56,309 bases of DNA from Methanomassiliicoccus sp. (lineage in GTDB: Archaea; Thermoplasmatota; Thermoplasmata; Methanomassiliicoccales; Methanomassiliicoccaceae): the NCBI GenBank assembly GCA_018262895.1, contig JADFDJ010000014.1, forward strand, positions 1-56,309, given 5' to 3'. Below, one piece after another: positions 1 through 8,608 of this stretch. The position numbers were made by a program, and so were the translations under genes. Below the pieces are notes generated by a model. The model saw only the letters and a list, made by a program, of their open reading frames with translations. It ran no database searches and was not told the DNA's origin. Within the stretch, counting starts at the first letter, position 1; each line of letters begins with the position of its first letter.

Positions 1-10
1 GCCTACGGCG

Positions 11-199
11 TTACCAGTATGCGAAATCGTCCGTCCTCATCCGTATCGCTTCCAGCGACGGTCTCAGACGGTTCACCGCCACGTCGTCGTAACGGTCGAG
101 GTCGACCGCCACGCGCTCGAGCTCGAGCGTGAATGTATCGACATGTGCTTGGCCCGAAAATTTGAATACGGCGCTTGATATCTCTATCATCGTGGTCAT
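11..199 (-). CDS. Small protein of unknown function (62 aa)
   Basis: A short acidic reading frame that I do not recognise. The ATG at 199 is preferred over a GTG at 244 because a TATA-like AT run (about 244-253) lies where a minus-strand promoter would put the transcription start near 222, downstream of that GTG. The protein has no membrane segment, no cysteines and no clear motif. It is divergent from the BtuF-like gene. The only support is an open frame plus a plausible promoter, so it may not be a real gene. Confidence 0.35.
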   Translation of the reverse strand: MTTMIEISSAVFKFSGQAHVDTFTLELERVAVDLDRYDDVAVNRLRPSLEAIRMRTDDFAYW

Positions 200-487
200 C
201 AACCTACTGACTTTCTGAGCAGCTGGCAATAGGTTGGACCACACTTATTTATTTTGATAACAGTATTGATAACAAAGCATAATTAGGCTCAATGGCCCCG
301 TTGAGAGTTTAGAAACAAAGCCCAACTAGACTGAGGTTATCATCCAGCTACGAGCGTAATACAAGTGAATATTTACACTTCCTCTCTTTAAAAACATCTC
401 ACCGCCATAGAATGCAAAGTGGATAAATAAAGATGGAATGTGATAATTTTATTGATTTTATTGATAAATATTCTCAAAATAACTAAG

Positions 488-500
488 TAATATATACAAA
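488..500 (+). promoter_or_regulatory. TATA-box region of the BtuF/nitrogenase-like operon
   Basis: The run TAATATATAC matches an archaeal TATA box. It predicts a transcription start near 515-520, leaving a leader of about 70 nt before the ATG at 589. The first TGGA-N7-TCCA site begins just after this predicted start, as expected for a repressor. Confidence 0.5.
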
Positions 501-517
501 GACGACGCTTATCGACC

Positions 518-540
518 TAATTGGAGGATATATCCAATTA
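518..540. promoter_or_regulatory. Putative operator, copy 1 (TGGA-N7-TCCA)
   Basis: A perfect inverted repeat with 8-bp arms, TAATTGGA and TCCAATTA, separated by 7 nt. The core TGGA-N7-TCCA (522-536) recurs at 552-566 and 24918-24932. It lies just downstream of the predicted transcription start. The bound regulator is unknown. Confidence 0.5.
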
Positions 541-551
541 ACAAAGATTTA

Positions 552-566
552 TGGATGAGATATCCA
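552..566. promoter_or_regulatory. Putative operator, copy 2 (TGGA-N7-TCCA)
   Basis: TGGAT-N5-ATCCA, the same 15-bp layout as the core of copy 1. Its centre is exactly 30 bp (about three helical turns) from that of copy 1, so both sites would face the same side of the DNA. It lies in the 5' leader, 23 bp before the start codon. Confidence 0.5.
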
Positions 567-588
567 AAAGATTGAGGAAGAGGAGAAT

Positions 589-2595
589 ATGAAGTCGAAG
601 AATGCCATAATCGCGATCGTCCTGGCCGCTGCCCTTGTAATAAGTGCGGCCGTGATCGTCACTAGGCCCCAAGCATCAGCTGACTTTTCAGCTACGATTC
701 AGGATGCTCTAGGACGAAACGTCACCATGGACGAGATACCGAATAAGATAGTCAGCTGTGCCCCGTCAATAACTGAGACCGTCTATGCTGTCGGGATCGG
801 AGACAAGCTTGTCGGCGTGACCACGTATTGTAATTATCCCGATGAGGTGAACTCTCGAAAGGAGAACGGCACCCTCAGCAGCATTGGAGGATACTCTACC
901 CCAAATGTGGAGGCCATTCTAAACTTGACCCCTGATCTTGTTCTTGTGGACGGTTCGGTTTCAGCTCATCAAACATTGATCGATAGTTTGACCACTATGA
1001 ACGTGACCGTCGTGGCCATATACAAGGGCTCCAGCATAGATGAGGTCTACAAAAACATCGACATGATTGGCAAGATCTCAGGAGCGAGCGACAACTCCTC
1101 TGCTCTGATCAATGAGATGAGGTCCCGCATCAGCAACATTGAGAGCAAGCTCTCATCTGTTGCGACCCAAAGAACCATCGTAGATGCGATATGGCTGGAC
1201 CCCATCTATGTGGCCGCGGGGAGCACTTACGTCCAGGACATGTTCAACATCAGCAAGGGAACGAACCCGTTCGCTGATCAGACCGGATTCCCTGTGGTAT
1301 CCATGGAGGCGATCATCGAGGCGAACCCTGATGTTCTGGTCCTGCCAGGCAAGATGGGGATGGATTACTCGGACGATCTGATGAGCTATCTCCGTAATGA
1401 CTCAATGTGGTCGCAGATCTCGGCGGTCAAGACAGACAACGTTTTCATACTCGAAGGACAAGCAGCCAATCTCCTTAACAGGGCGGGGCCGCGGGTGGTC
1501 GATGCCATAGAGCTGCTCTCCTGCATGATGTATCCTGATGCCATGAACATCACCCTTCCACGGAATTTGGGGGATGATTATGGAGCCTACCTTGATACAT
1601 CGTATGAGGCAGAGGATAACAACATCCCTGCATCCATCGTGGACGGTATCGGGAGGACCGTCAAGCTGGACTCTCAACCATCCCGCATAGTATCCACGAG
1701 CGATACCACGACCGCGATGATCTATGCGCTGGGCCTTGGGGATAAGATCGTGGGAGTGAACAGTGATGGTAACTACGACGTACCGAGCACCGTGTACGGC
1801 CTGACAACCACCGGTAACTTCCCCCAGGATGTCGTTGACGGTCTAGCCGATGGTTCCATCCAGAGCGTAGGAGGCACCTGGCATCAGAACGCGGAGACCA
1901 TTGCCGGGCTCAACCCCGATCTGGTCATCCTTGATCATGCCTCCTATATGTATTCCGGGATCTCGGACCAGCTCTCGGATTTCGGGATCAAGTACCTGGT
2001 CACGGGGGACGAGCTCACGCTGGGCAACATCTACAATAATATCCAGCTGCTCGGCGACGCCCTTGGTAAGAGCGCATCCGCGAAAAAGGTCATATCGGAG
2101 ATGGGGGCCTCCATCCAGACCACTGTTGATAAGATCAAGGGTGCCTCCAGCGACGTGACCGTGGCGTTCCTGTTCCTGGGCTCAAGCCAGTATTATGCTG
2201 TCGGGAGCACGACGTTCGTGCATTCCGAGATCGAGCTGGCTGGAGCTACCAATGCCTTCGGGAACCAGTCTGGTTGGCTGGCCGTATCCCTCGAGGCGAT
2301 CGTGGACGCCAACCCAGATATCATCATCATCGACGCGGAAATGGGCTCGGGGAGCACCACCGACTACAACGCCACATTTGCGTCCATGCAAGCCGACCCG
2401 CTATGGAGCCAGATAAAGGCCGTGAAGAACGGTAACGTCTACTTCCTGTCCAACTCTGCGCGTGCCGTCTGCGAGAACGCATCGCTCCGCATAGTGGAGG
2501 GTGTGGCACTGTTCTCGATGATGTCCCATCCGGAAATGTATGCGACCGACCTGCCTAGGGTCATCGACGGAGGATACCAGCAGTACCTCGGTTAG
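589..2595 (+). CDS. BtuF-like metal-chelate/corrinoid binding protein, tandem double domain
   Basis: Substrate-binding component of a BtuFCD/FhuDBC-type importer, presumed to sit outside the membrane. An N-terminal hydrophobic segment (about residues 5-28) acts as signal peptide or anchor; no lipobox cysteine is seen. Two homologous periplasmic-binding domains follow. Domain A (about 38-335) starts with a DALGRNV-type motif and PNKIVSCAPS. Domain B (about 350-665) starts with DGIGRTV and PSRIVST. Both end their first lobe with the same EAI-(I/V)-(E/D)-ANPD element. Single-domain BtuF proteins are about 260-330 aa, so this is an internal duplication. An AGGAGA-like ribosome site precedes the ATG. 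The gene leads an operon with btuC, btuD, cbiZ, chelatase and nitrogenase-like genes. The ligand (corrinoid, haem-like or metal chelate) cannot be told from the sequence. The stop codon is TAG. Confidence 0.85.
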   Translation: MKSKNAIIAIVLAAALVISAAVIVTRPQASADFSATIQDALGRNVTMDEIPNKIVSCAPSITETVYAVGIGDKLVGVTTYCNYPDEVNSRKENGTLSSIGGYSTPNVEAILNLTPDLVLVDGSVSAHQTLIDSLTTMNVTVVAIYKGSSIDEVYKNIDMIGKISGASDNSSALINEMRSRISNIESKLSSVATQRTIVDAIWLDPIYVAAGSTYVQDMFNISKGTNPFADQTGFPVVSMEAIIEANPDVLVLPGKMGMDYSDDLMSYLRNDSMWSQISAVKTDNVFILEGQAANLLNRAGPRVVDAIELLSCMMYPDAMNITLPRNLGDDYGAYLDTSYEAEDNNIPASIVDGIGRTVKLDSQPSRIVSTSDTTTAMIYALGLGDKIVGVNSDGNYDVPSTVYGLTTTGNFPQDVVDGLADGSIQSVGGTWHQNAETIAGLNPDLVILDHASYMYSGISDQLSDFGIKYLVTGDELTLGNIYNNIQLLGDALGKSASAKKVISEMGASIQTTVDKIKGASSDVTVAFLFLGSSQYYAVGSTTFVHSEIELAGATNAFGNQSGWLAVSLEAIVDANPDIIIIDAEMGSGSTTDYNATFASMQADPLWSQIKAVKNGNVYFLSNSARAVCENASLRIVEGVALFSMMSHPEMYATDLPRVIDGGYQQYLG

Positions 2596-2616
2596 TACTG
2601 CTGAACTGGAGAGTCC

Positions 2617-3723
2617 ATGTCCTCGGAGGAAGTCGTAGATCGATGGGGGAGGAAGCGTCATGCTGCCAAAAGTCGGGAGGGGAAAGCCCACGGGGTCAAA
2701 CACGCTAAGCTAAAGCTGATGACCATCATCGGCCTGGGCCTGGTCAGTTTGACCACGCTGGTCATCCTGTCCCTGACCTACGGTACGATCAAGATAACCT
2801 TCTTGGACGCGCTGGACTCCACCATCTCGCTCATCACCAAGTTCGGTAACCCCGAGGGGATGAACGAGATGGTGATCTACCATCTCAGGATGCCAAGAGC
2901 GGTGGCGGTCATCGTTGTGGGGGCAGGCCTTTCCGCGGCTGGTGCCATCATGCAGGCCTTGATCCGGAACCCCCTGGTCGACCCTTATATCACCGGGGTC
3001 TCTTCAGGGGCTGGCTTTGCGGTCACCCTTGCCGTTCTAGGCGGTGTGTACATCGGGGGCCTATCGGTCCTCACCGTCCCCATCTCCGCGATCATCGGAG
3101 CCGTCGGTGCCTTCTTCCTCACCATGATCCTGGCCGAGGGAGCGGGCGGCAGGGCGATGAGCTATGTCCTTTCCGGTGTGATAATAGGGATAGGCCTTGG
3201 TGCAGGCAACACCCTGCTCATGACGTTCAACGCCGAGCAGGTCCATGGGATCCTGTTCTGGATGTTTGGGTCCTTTGCCTACATCACCTGGGAGGATGCC
3301 GTCATCATCACCATACCTGTGGCCATCTGCCTGTTCCTGGTCCTGATGTACGCTCGCGACCTGAACACGATACTCCTGGGCGATGAACAGGCTCAGCAGC
3401 TAGGACTGAACACAAGGAGGTTCAAGAAGATCATGGTCGTCCTGGTCTCCGTGCTGACGGCCTTGTGCGTAGCCTTCTGCGGGGTCATCGGTTTCGTCGG
3501 TCTCATCGTCCCGCATGTCGCCAGGATCATAGTGGGTGGGGATCACCGGTTGTTGCTCCCTGCCTCCATGATGATAGGCGCCAATGTCCTGCTGGTCGCG
3601 GACATTGCTTGTAAGACGCTCATGAGCCCTACAGAGCTGCCCATAGGGGCTGTCATCTCGGTCATCGGGGTTCCGTTCTTTGCGTTCCTGATGTTAAGGG
3701 AGGGAAAGCGGTATGCAATGTGA
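2617..3723 (+). CDS. btuC: BtuC/FecCD-family ABC importer permease
   Basis: Membrane channel of a vitamin B12 / Fe-siderophore type ABC importer. At 368 aa it has the family length, plus an extra charged N-terminal stretch of about 35 residues before the first membrane helix. About ten hydrophobic segments follow. Family signatures include LRMPRA near residue 92, the G-A-x-MQALIRNPL element with a PYITGVSSGAGFAV stretch after it, and GFVGLIVPH near residue 295, which contacts the ATPase. It lies 21 nt after the binding-protein gene and overlaps the ATPase gene, so the three form one transporter. It probably brings in the substrate for the downstream chelatase and reductase enzymes. Confidence 0.92.
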   Translation: MSSEEVVDRWGRKRHAAKSREGKAHGVKHAKLKLMTIIGLGLVSLTTLVILSLTYGTIKITFLDALDSTISLITKFGNPEGMNEMVIYHLRMPRAVAVIVVGAGLSAAGAIMQALIRNPLVDPYITGVSSGAGFAVTLAVLGGVYIGGLSVLTVPISAIIGAVGAFFLTMILAEGAGGRAMSYVLSGVIIGIGLGAGNTLLMTFNAEQVHGILFWMFGSFAYITWEDAVIITIPVAICLFLVLMYARDLNTILLGDEQAQQLGLNTRRFKKIMVVLVSVLTALCVAFCGVIGFVGLIVPHVARIIVGGDHRLLLPASMMIGANVLLVADIACKTLMSPTELPIGAVISVIGVPFFAFLMLREGKRYAM

Positions 3724-4552
3724 AGAGACAATGGTGAAGATAGAGAACATCTCCTTCGGATACAACAGCAAGAAGACGCTGAAGGGGATAGAGCTTGAGG
3801 CAGGTAAGGGAGAGTTCATAGGTCTTCTAGGGCCAAACGGTTCCGGTAAGACAACCCTCATGAGATGCATAAACCGTTTGTTGACGATCCAGGAGGGTTT
3901 GATCTTCCTGGCCGATCACGAGTTAAAAACGCTCAATATGATGGATATCGCCAAGCTATGCACCACCATACCGGCCTCCATACCCGATGACTTCTCCCTC
4001 CTGGTGAGGGACTTCGTGGCCTTGGGTCGGACCCCGTATGTTACCAACTGGTGGTGGGAGGGCGATGAGGACGAGAAGATCGTGGACGAGGCCTTGGAGG
4101 AGTTCAACGTCAGCGACTTCTCCGGCCGCCGGCTCAACGAGCTCAGCACCGGTGAAAAGGCCCGTGTTCTTCTGGCCAAGGGGGTCGTCCAGAGGCCCAA
4201 GATAATGCTTGTGGATGAGCCTAGCGCTCACCTTGACCTGAAATATAAACTCCAGGTGATGGAGTCGCTTAGAGGTCTTTCCCGCAAGGGGATAACAGTG
4301 ATAACAGCATCTCATGACATCAACCTGTTGACGAAATATTGCGATAAGGTCATCCTCCTGAGCAAGGGAGAGATCGTTGATTATGGAGTCCCAAGTGATG
4401 TGGTCAATGAGAAGGTCATCCAGGAAGTTTATGGAGTGGACGTCTCTTTGGTCATCAAGGACGATGTTATCTATGTACTGCCTTTGAAACCCTCGGAACC
4501 TCCTGAGAGCGCAGGAATCGTCAAAAGTGGACAGCGGGGAATGCTTGCATGA
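3713..4552 (+). CDS. btuD: BtuD/FepC-type ABC importer ATPase
   Basis: Cytoplasmic ATPase that powers the BtuC-like permease. It has Walker A GPNGSGKTT near residue 43, a signature stretch ELSTGEKARV near 145 (LSTGE in place of the canonical LSGGQ), Walker B IMLVDEPSAHLD near 165, and the switch histidine in ASHDINLL near 200. At about 280 aa it is of normal size. The start may be the ATG at 3713, overlapping btuC by 11 nt, or the ATG at 3731, which sits immediately before the conserved N-terminal beta strand. The 3' end overlaps the CbiZ-like gene by ATGA, so translation is likely coupled. Confidence 0.92.
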   Translation: MQCEETMVKIENISFGYNSKKTLKGIELEAGKGEFIGLLGPNGSGKTTLMRCINRLLTIQEGLIFLADHELKTLNMMDIAKLCTTIPASIPDDFSLLVRDFVALGRTPYVTNWWWEGDEDEKIVDEALEEFNVSDFSGRRLNELSTGEKARVLLAKGVVQRPKIMLVDEPSAHLDLKYKLQVMESLRGLSRKGITVITASHDINLLTKYCDKVILLSKGEIVDYGVPSDVVNEKVIQEVYGVDVSLVIKDDVIYVLPLKPSEPPESAGIVKSGQRGMLA

Positions 4553-5685
4553 CCGTGACCACCTGGCAGCAGATAGTGATGCAGGAGCCGGTCGACAAGA
4601 CGAGGAGGTTGGTCAAGAAGTTCGCCAGCGGGGAGAGCCTTTACCGACAGGACAGAGCCCTCATGCTCCTCCTTCCGCCCGGAAGGAGCACTCTAGCGAC
4701 CTCTTGGATGAACGGAGGATATCAAGAGGGCCTCCAGGCCGTGTTCAACAGCCAATCCCATGATGGCATCCACGACCTGATGAGGGTGGAGAACTATACG
4801 GCATACCTTCGGTATATCGCAGAGAGGGTGGGGCTGGAACCGGACCGAGCCTGCGGCCTGTCCACGGCGGTGTGCATGGACAATGCTGCGGTGGTGACCC
4901 ATCGATACAATGCGACGGAGGTGACGGCGATCGTCACGGCGGGCGTAGAGGGGAATGGAGGGAGGGCCGGTGATCCCGCCTCCTATAATGAAGTAAGAGG
5001 CGTCGAACCTGTGGGAGGCACCATCGTCACAATGCTCCTGATGAACGGCGACATGCCAAGGCACGCCATGGCCAGGGCGATAATGACCGCCACCGAGGCC
5101 AAGACCTGCGCTCTGCAGCAACTAGTGGCCCCCAGCCGCTATTCGACGGGTATCGCGACCGGCTCGGGAACTGACCAGATCGCCATCATCTCGAACAACA
5201 GCAGCAGCAACCGTCTGACCGACGCGGGGAAGCACTCCAAGCTCGGTGAGCTGATCGGCAAAACGGTGATAGAGGCCACCTTGCAGGCATTGGACAAGCA
5301 CGCAGGCCTCAACCCCATCTCCCAGCGGGATGTACTGGCCCGCCTGAAGAGGTTCAGGGTATCGGAGAAGGAAATCTGGAAGGCCTCACAGGCATACCCG
5401 GGCAGCTGTGGTGAACAGGAGTTCTACCAATCCCTGAGGAACCTCTCGAAGCGGCCGGACGTGGTCGCGGCGGTCGGGTCCATCCTGCACGTCAATGATG
5501 AGATCGAGTGGGGTCTCATTCCCGGAGACGTCGGTCGCCAGTACGGAGGTCGGGTCATCAAAGGACTGGAAATCCTGCTCGATCGCCCCCAGGGAGAGGC
5601 CTTCGAACTCATGGTCGAGGAGGGAGGGGACATCATTTCCAACCTCACGGCAGGACTTGCCCAGATGGCTAAATATGGATGTTGA
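4549..5685 (+). CDS. cbiZ: CbiZ-family adenosylcobinamide amidohydrolase, with C-terminal extension
   Basis: CbiZ cleaves the amide linkage to the aminopropanol side chain of salvaged cobinamides, giving cobyric acid. The N-terminal part (to about residue 245) has the family marks: the [14 protein letters not shown] stretch near 124 and [10 protein letters not shown] near 202. The last 120-130 residues are an additional domain that I do not recognise; compact CbiZ proteins are about 230 aa. The gene overlaps btuD by ATGA and chlI by 7 nt. The position directly behind a corrinoid-type importer supports a role in processing an imported tetrapyrrole. Family membership is confident, but the exact substrate in this unusual operon is open. 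Confidence 0.82.
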   Translation: MTVTTWQQIVMQEPVDKTRRLVKKFASGESLYRQDRALMLLLPPGRSTLATSWMNGGYQEGLQAVFNSQSHDGIHDLMRVENYTAYLRYIAERVGLEPDRACGLSTAVCMDNAAVVTHRYNATEVTAIVTAGVEGNGGRAGDPASYNEVRGVEPVGGTIVTMLLMNGDMPRHAMARAIMTATEAKTCALQQLVAPSRYSTGIATGSGTDQIAIISNNSSSNRLTDAGKHSKLGELIGKTVIEATLQALDKHAGLNPISQRDVLARLKRFRVSEKEIWKASQAYPGSCGEQEFYQSLRNLSKRPDVVAAVGSILHVNDEIEWGLIPGDVGRQYGGRVIKGLEILLDRPQGEAFELMVEEGGDIISNLTAGLAQMAKYGC

Positions 5686-6734
5686 TCATCATGACAAAAG
5701 AAAGACCAGTTTATCCGTTCACAGCTATAGTGGGGCAGGAGGAGATGAAGGAGGCCCTTCTGCTCAATGTCATAAACCCCCTCATCGGAGGAGTATTGAT
5801 CAGGGGGGAGAAGGGTACGGCCAAATCGACGGCCGTGCGGGCCTTGGCCGATCTCCTCCCCCAGCGCAGTGTGGTGGCCAACTGCCCCTGCGGTTGCGCG
5901 TGGGGGGATTGGGACCATGCCTGCCCCATATGTATAGATCGGAAGGACGCGGGTGAGGACCTGGAGGAGACGTTGGTGGCCATGAGGGTCATCGAGCTGC
6001 CGCTGAGCTCCACCGAGGACCGTGTCGCCGGGACCCTGGACATGGAGCACGCGCTGAGGACTGGGAAGAAGAAGTTCGAACCTGGGGTCCTCGCCAAGGC
6101 GAATGGAAACATCCTTTACGTCGACGAGGTGAACTTGCTGGACGACCATCTGGTCGACCTTCTCCTGGACGCAGCGGCCATGGGCACTAACTTCGTAGAG
6201 AGGGAGGGCGTATCCTTTGCACACCCGGCACGGTTCACCCTCGTGGGAACCATGAACCCTGAGGAGGGGGACCTCAGGCCGCAGTTGCTAGACCGTTTCG
6301 GCCTGCTCGTTGATGTCAAGGCCGAACAGGACACCAGGCAGAGAATGGAGGTTATCAGGAGAAGGATCGCTTTCGAGAGGGACCCCCAGGAATTCTGCGA
6401 GGAGTACGGGGGAGAGCAGGAAAGGCTCCGCAACGAGATCCTCCTAGCCCAGAGCAGGATGGGTGAACTGGACTTCAACGATGAGGTCTTGAGAACAGCG
6501 GTGGAGATCTCACTGCACCTTGGAGTGGACGGCCATCGTGCCGACCTCACCCTTGTTAAGGCCGCGTTGGCCTCCGCTGCCCTGAGGGGGGAGACTAAGG
6601 TCGGACGGGAGGACGTCGTCCGGGTATCCCATCTGGTGCTACCGCACCGTATGCGCAGGAACCCCTTCCAGGACTCGAAGTTGGACACGAAGGAGTTGGG
6701 CGAGTGGCTTCAGGAGCGGTTCCAGTCAGCATGA
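5679..6734 (+). CDS. chlI: ChlI/BchI-like AAA+ chelatase subunit
   Basis: AAA+ motor subunit of an ATP-dependent metal chelatase; with a VWA partner it drives metal insertion by a ChlH/CobN-size subunit. Walker A is GEKGTAKST near residue 45 and Walker B is [12 protein letters not shown] near 145. The cysteine-rich insertion CPCGC..CPIC (about 73-88) is typical of this family. A GTMNPEEG sensor element and the LLDRFGL motif follow. At about 350 aa it is the normal length. Start is at 5679 or at the ATG 5691. It overlaps cbiZ upstream and chlD downstream. The likely partners are ChlD and one or both CobN proteins encoded on the facing operon. Confidence 0.9.
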   Translation: MLIIMTKERPVYPFTAIVGQEEMKEALLLNVINPLIGGVLIRGEKGTAKSTAVRALADLLPQRSVVANCPCGCAWGDWDHACPICIDRKDAGEDLEETLVAMRVIELPLSSTEDRVAGTLDMEHALRTGKKKFEPGVLAKANGNILYVDEVNLLDDHLVDLLLDAAAMGTNFVEREGVSFAHPARFTLVGTMNPEEGDLRPQLLDRFGLLVDVKAEQDTRQRMEVIRRRIAFERDPQEFCEEYGGEQERLRNEILLAQSRMGELDFNDEVLRTAVEISLHLGVDGHRADLTLVKAALASAALRGETKVGREDVVRVSHLVLPHRMRRNPFQDSKLDTKELGEWLQERFQSA

Positions 6735-8587
6735 GGGTCTCATATCCCTTCACTGCCGTGGTGGGGCAGGAGAAGGTCAAGAAGGCGGTCCTCTGCGGGC
6801 TCGCATCAAGGAGCATCAACGCCGTCCTGATAAGGGGTCCGGCAGGTACCGCCAAGACCACCCTGGCCCGGGCCTTGGACGGCCTGGTCCCGGGTGAGCG
6901 GGTGATCAACCTTCCTCTCAACGCCACCGAGGACCAGATCGTGGGGGGTCTGGATTTCGAGGCCGCGCTGAGATCCGGGGAGAGGAGGGCCCTTCCCGGG
7001 ATATTGCAGAGGGCGGATGGCAACATCCTTTACATCGATGGCATCAACCTGCTTCCCGAACGAATGGTGCACCTGATCCTGGACGCTGGGAGACGGCAGG
7101 TCAATGTCATCGAAAGAGAGGGGGTCTCCTGCGAGCACGGTTGCCGGTTCCTTCTCCTGGGGACCATGGACCCCGATGAGGGGGAGCTGTCCTCTCACCT
7201 CATGGACAGGTTCGACATCTGCGTGTCCATGACCGCCTCGGATAACGTGGACGAGAGGATGGAGATCCTGCGACGAGGCCTAAGGTACGAAAAGGAACCC
7301 GCCGCCTTTCTCAACGAGTTCCTGGCCAGCGAAGAGGATTTAAGCTCTTCCGTCAAAAAGGCAAGGGAGCGGGTCGCCTACATCATCATCCCACCGGGGC
7401 ATCTTGACGCCATCGCCAAACTATGCCACGACCTGGGAGTGCAGGGTCACCGGGGCGATATTGCGCTGGCCCGCACCGCCTCCGCCCTCGCCGCTCTGGA
7501 CGGGCGGGACCAGATAGTGCTCGAGGACCTTCAGGCCGCTGTCCCCCTCTGCCTGGAGCATCGCAGGAACGATCCTGCTCCGGAGCAGACCGGGGAGGGT
7601 CGAGATGATCAGGAGGATAAGGGCCAACCGCCTCAACAGAGGCCCCCGCAGCAGGACCAGAAGGATATGGGCGATCAAGCCCCTTCTAGCGATATTGAGT
7701 CTCCTCTGCCGCCACCACCGCGGGACACAACACCAAAGGACCAGGTGTTCTCCGTAGGGAGGTCCTTCGTGGTGATTGACTACATCGGGGAGGACAAGAG
7801 AGCTAAGGCAAGGACCTCTGCCCACGGCCGTAGGGACCGGGTCATCACCTCCGACCGGTCGGGACGTTACACTCGTTTCCAGATGCCTCAGGGACGGGTC
7901 AGGGACCTGGCCTTCGATGCCAGCATTCGAGCGGCCGCACCTTATCAACGCTCCAGACACCGAAACGGTCTGGCCGTAGTCCTCGACCCGCCGGACCTGC
8001 GGGAGAAGGTGCGGGAGCGCAAGAGGGGGACCAGGGTTCTGTTCCTGGTCGATGCCAGCGGCTCCATGGGGGCACACCAAAGGATGGTCGCGGTGAAGGG
8101 GGCCATCCTCGCCCTCCTTCAGGATGCGTATCAGAAGCGGGACGAGGTGGGAATGATCGCCTTCCGCAAGAACGATGCGGAGCTGATGCTGCCCCTCACC
8201 CGGAGCGTTCATCTGGCGGGAAAGAAGCTGGAGCAGATGCCCACCGGCGGAAGGACGCCGTTGGCACTGGGGTTGTCAAAGGCGTTCGAGCTCCTGACGA
8301 AGGATCGATCACGCGGTGTCCGGGACCGCCCCGTGATGGTCATCCTAACCGATGGGAGGGCGAACGTCCCTATGAGCGATGGGGACCCGTTCCAAGAGGC
8401 ACTGACGATGGCCCATAAGATGGCGAACACGGGGGTCCGTTTCGTGGTGGTCGACACCGGGACCAGCCTACCGCGATTGGACCGGGCCCTCCGGTTATGC
8501 AGGGCCCTCGAGGGGACCTATTTCCGTCTCGAAGAGCTGGACGCGGGCTACCTGGCCTCGTCCGTCAGAGCCATCATGAGCAGATGA
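6731..8587 (+). CDS. chlD: ChlD/BchD-like chelatase subunit (AAA+ plus VWA)
   Basis: Second AAA+ subunit of the chelatase. The N-terminal AAA+ domain has Walker [10 protein letters not shown] near residue 39. A proline-, glutamine- and acid-rich linker (about 290-340) leads to a C-terminal von Willebrand A domain with the metal-adhesion residues DASGSMG near 442, the threonine of GGRTPL near 506, and ILTDGRAN near 540. Walker B reads [10 protein letters not shown], with glycine where the usual catalytic glutamate would be; such weakened sites are common in ChlD. ATG at 6731 overlaps the chlI stop as ATGA and excludes a 9-residue upstream frame. It is the only chlD in the window, although two cobN genes are present. 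Confidence 0.9.
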   Translation: MRVSYPFTAVVGQEKVKKAVLCGLASRSINAVLIRGPAGTAKTTLARALDGLVPGERVINLPLNATEDQIVGGLDFEAALRSGERRALPGILQRADGNILYIDGINLLPERMVHLILDAGRRQVNVIEREGVSCEHGCRFLLLGTMDPDEGELSSHLMDRFDICVSMTASDNVDERMEILRRGLRYEKEPAAFLNEFLASEEDLSSSVKKARERVAYIIIPPGHLDAIAKLCHDLGVQGHRGDIALARTASALAALDGRDQIVLEDLQAAVPLCLEHRRNDPAPEQTGEGRDDQEDKGQPPQQRPPQQDQKDMGDQAPSSDIESPLPPPPRDTTPKDQVFSVGRSFVVIDYIGEDKRAKARTSAHGRRDRVITSDRSGRYTRFQMPQGRVRDLAFDASIRAAAPYQRSRHRNGLAVVLDPPDLREKVRERKRGTRVLFLVDASGSMGAHQRMVAVKGAILALLQDAYQKRDEVGMIAFRKNDAELMLPLTRSVHLAGKKLEQMPTGGRTPLALGLSKAFELLTKDRSRGVRDRPVMVILTDGRANVPMSDGDPFQEALTMAHKMANTGVRFVVVDTGTSLPRLDRALRLCRALEGTYFRLEELDAGYLASSVRAIMSR

Positions 8588-8608
8588 GAAACAGAAGAGT
8601 GAGATAAG

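Larger units (their letters stand above)
245..588. other. AT-rich divergent intergenic region
   Basis: No gene is seen here. The region holds a 9-bp direct repeat TTGATAACA at 254-262 and 266-274 near the start of the minus-strand small ORF. Related TTGAT words occur at 452 and 461. A TATA-like element lies near 488-500. Two inverted repeats, annotated separately, precede the BtuF-like gene. Confidence 0.6.
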
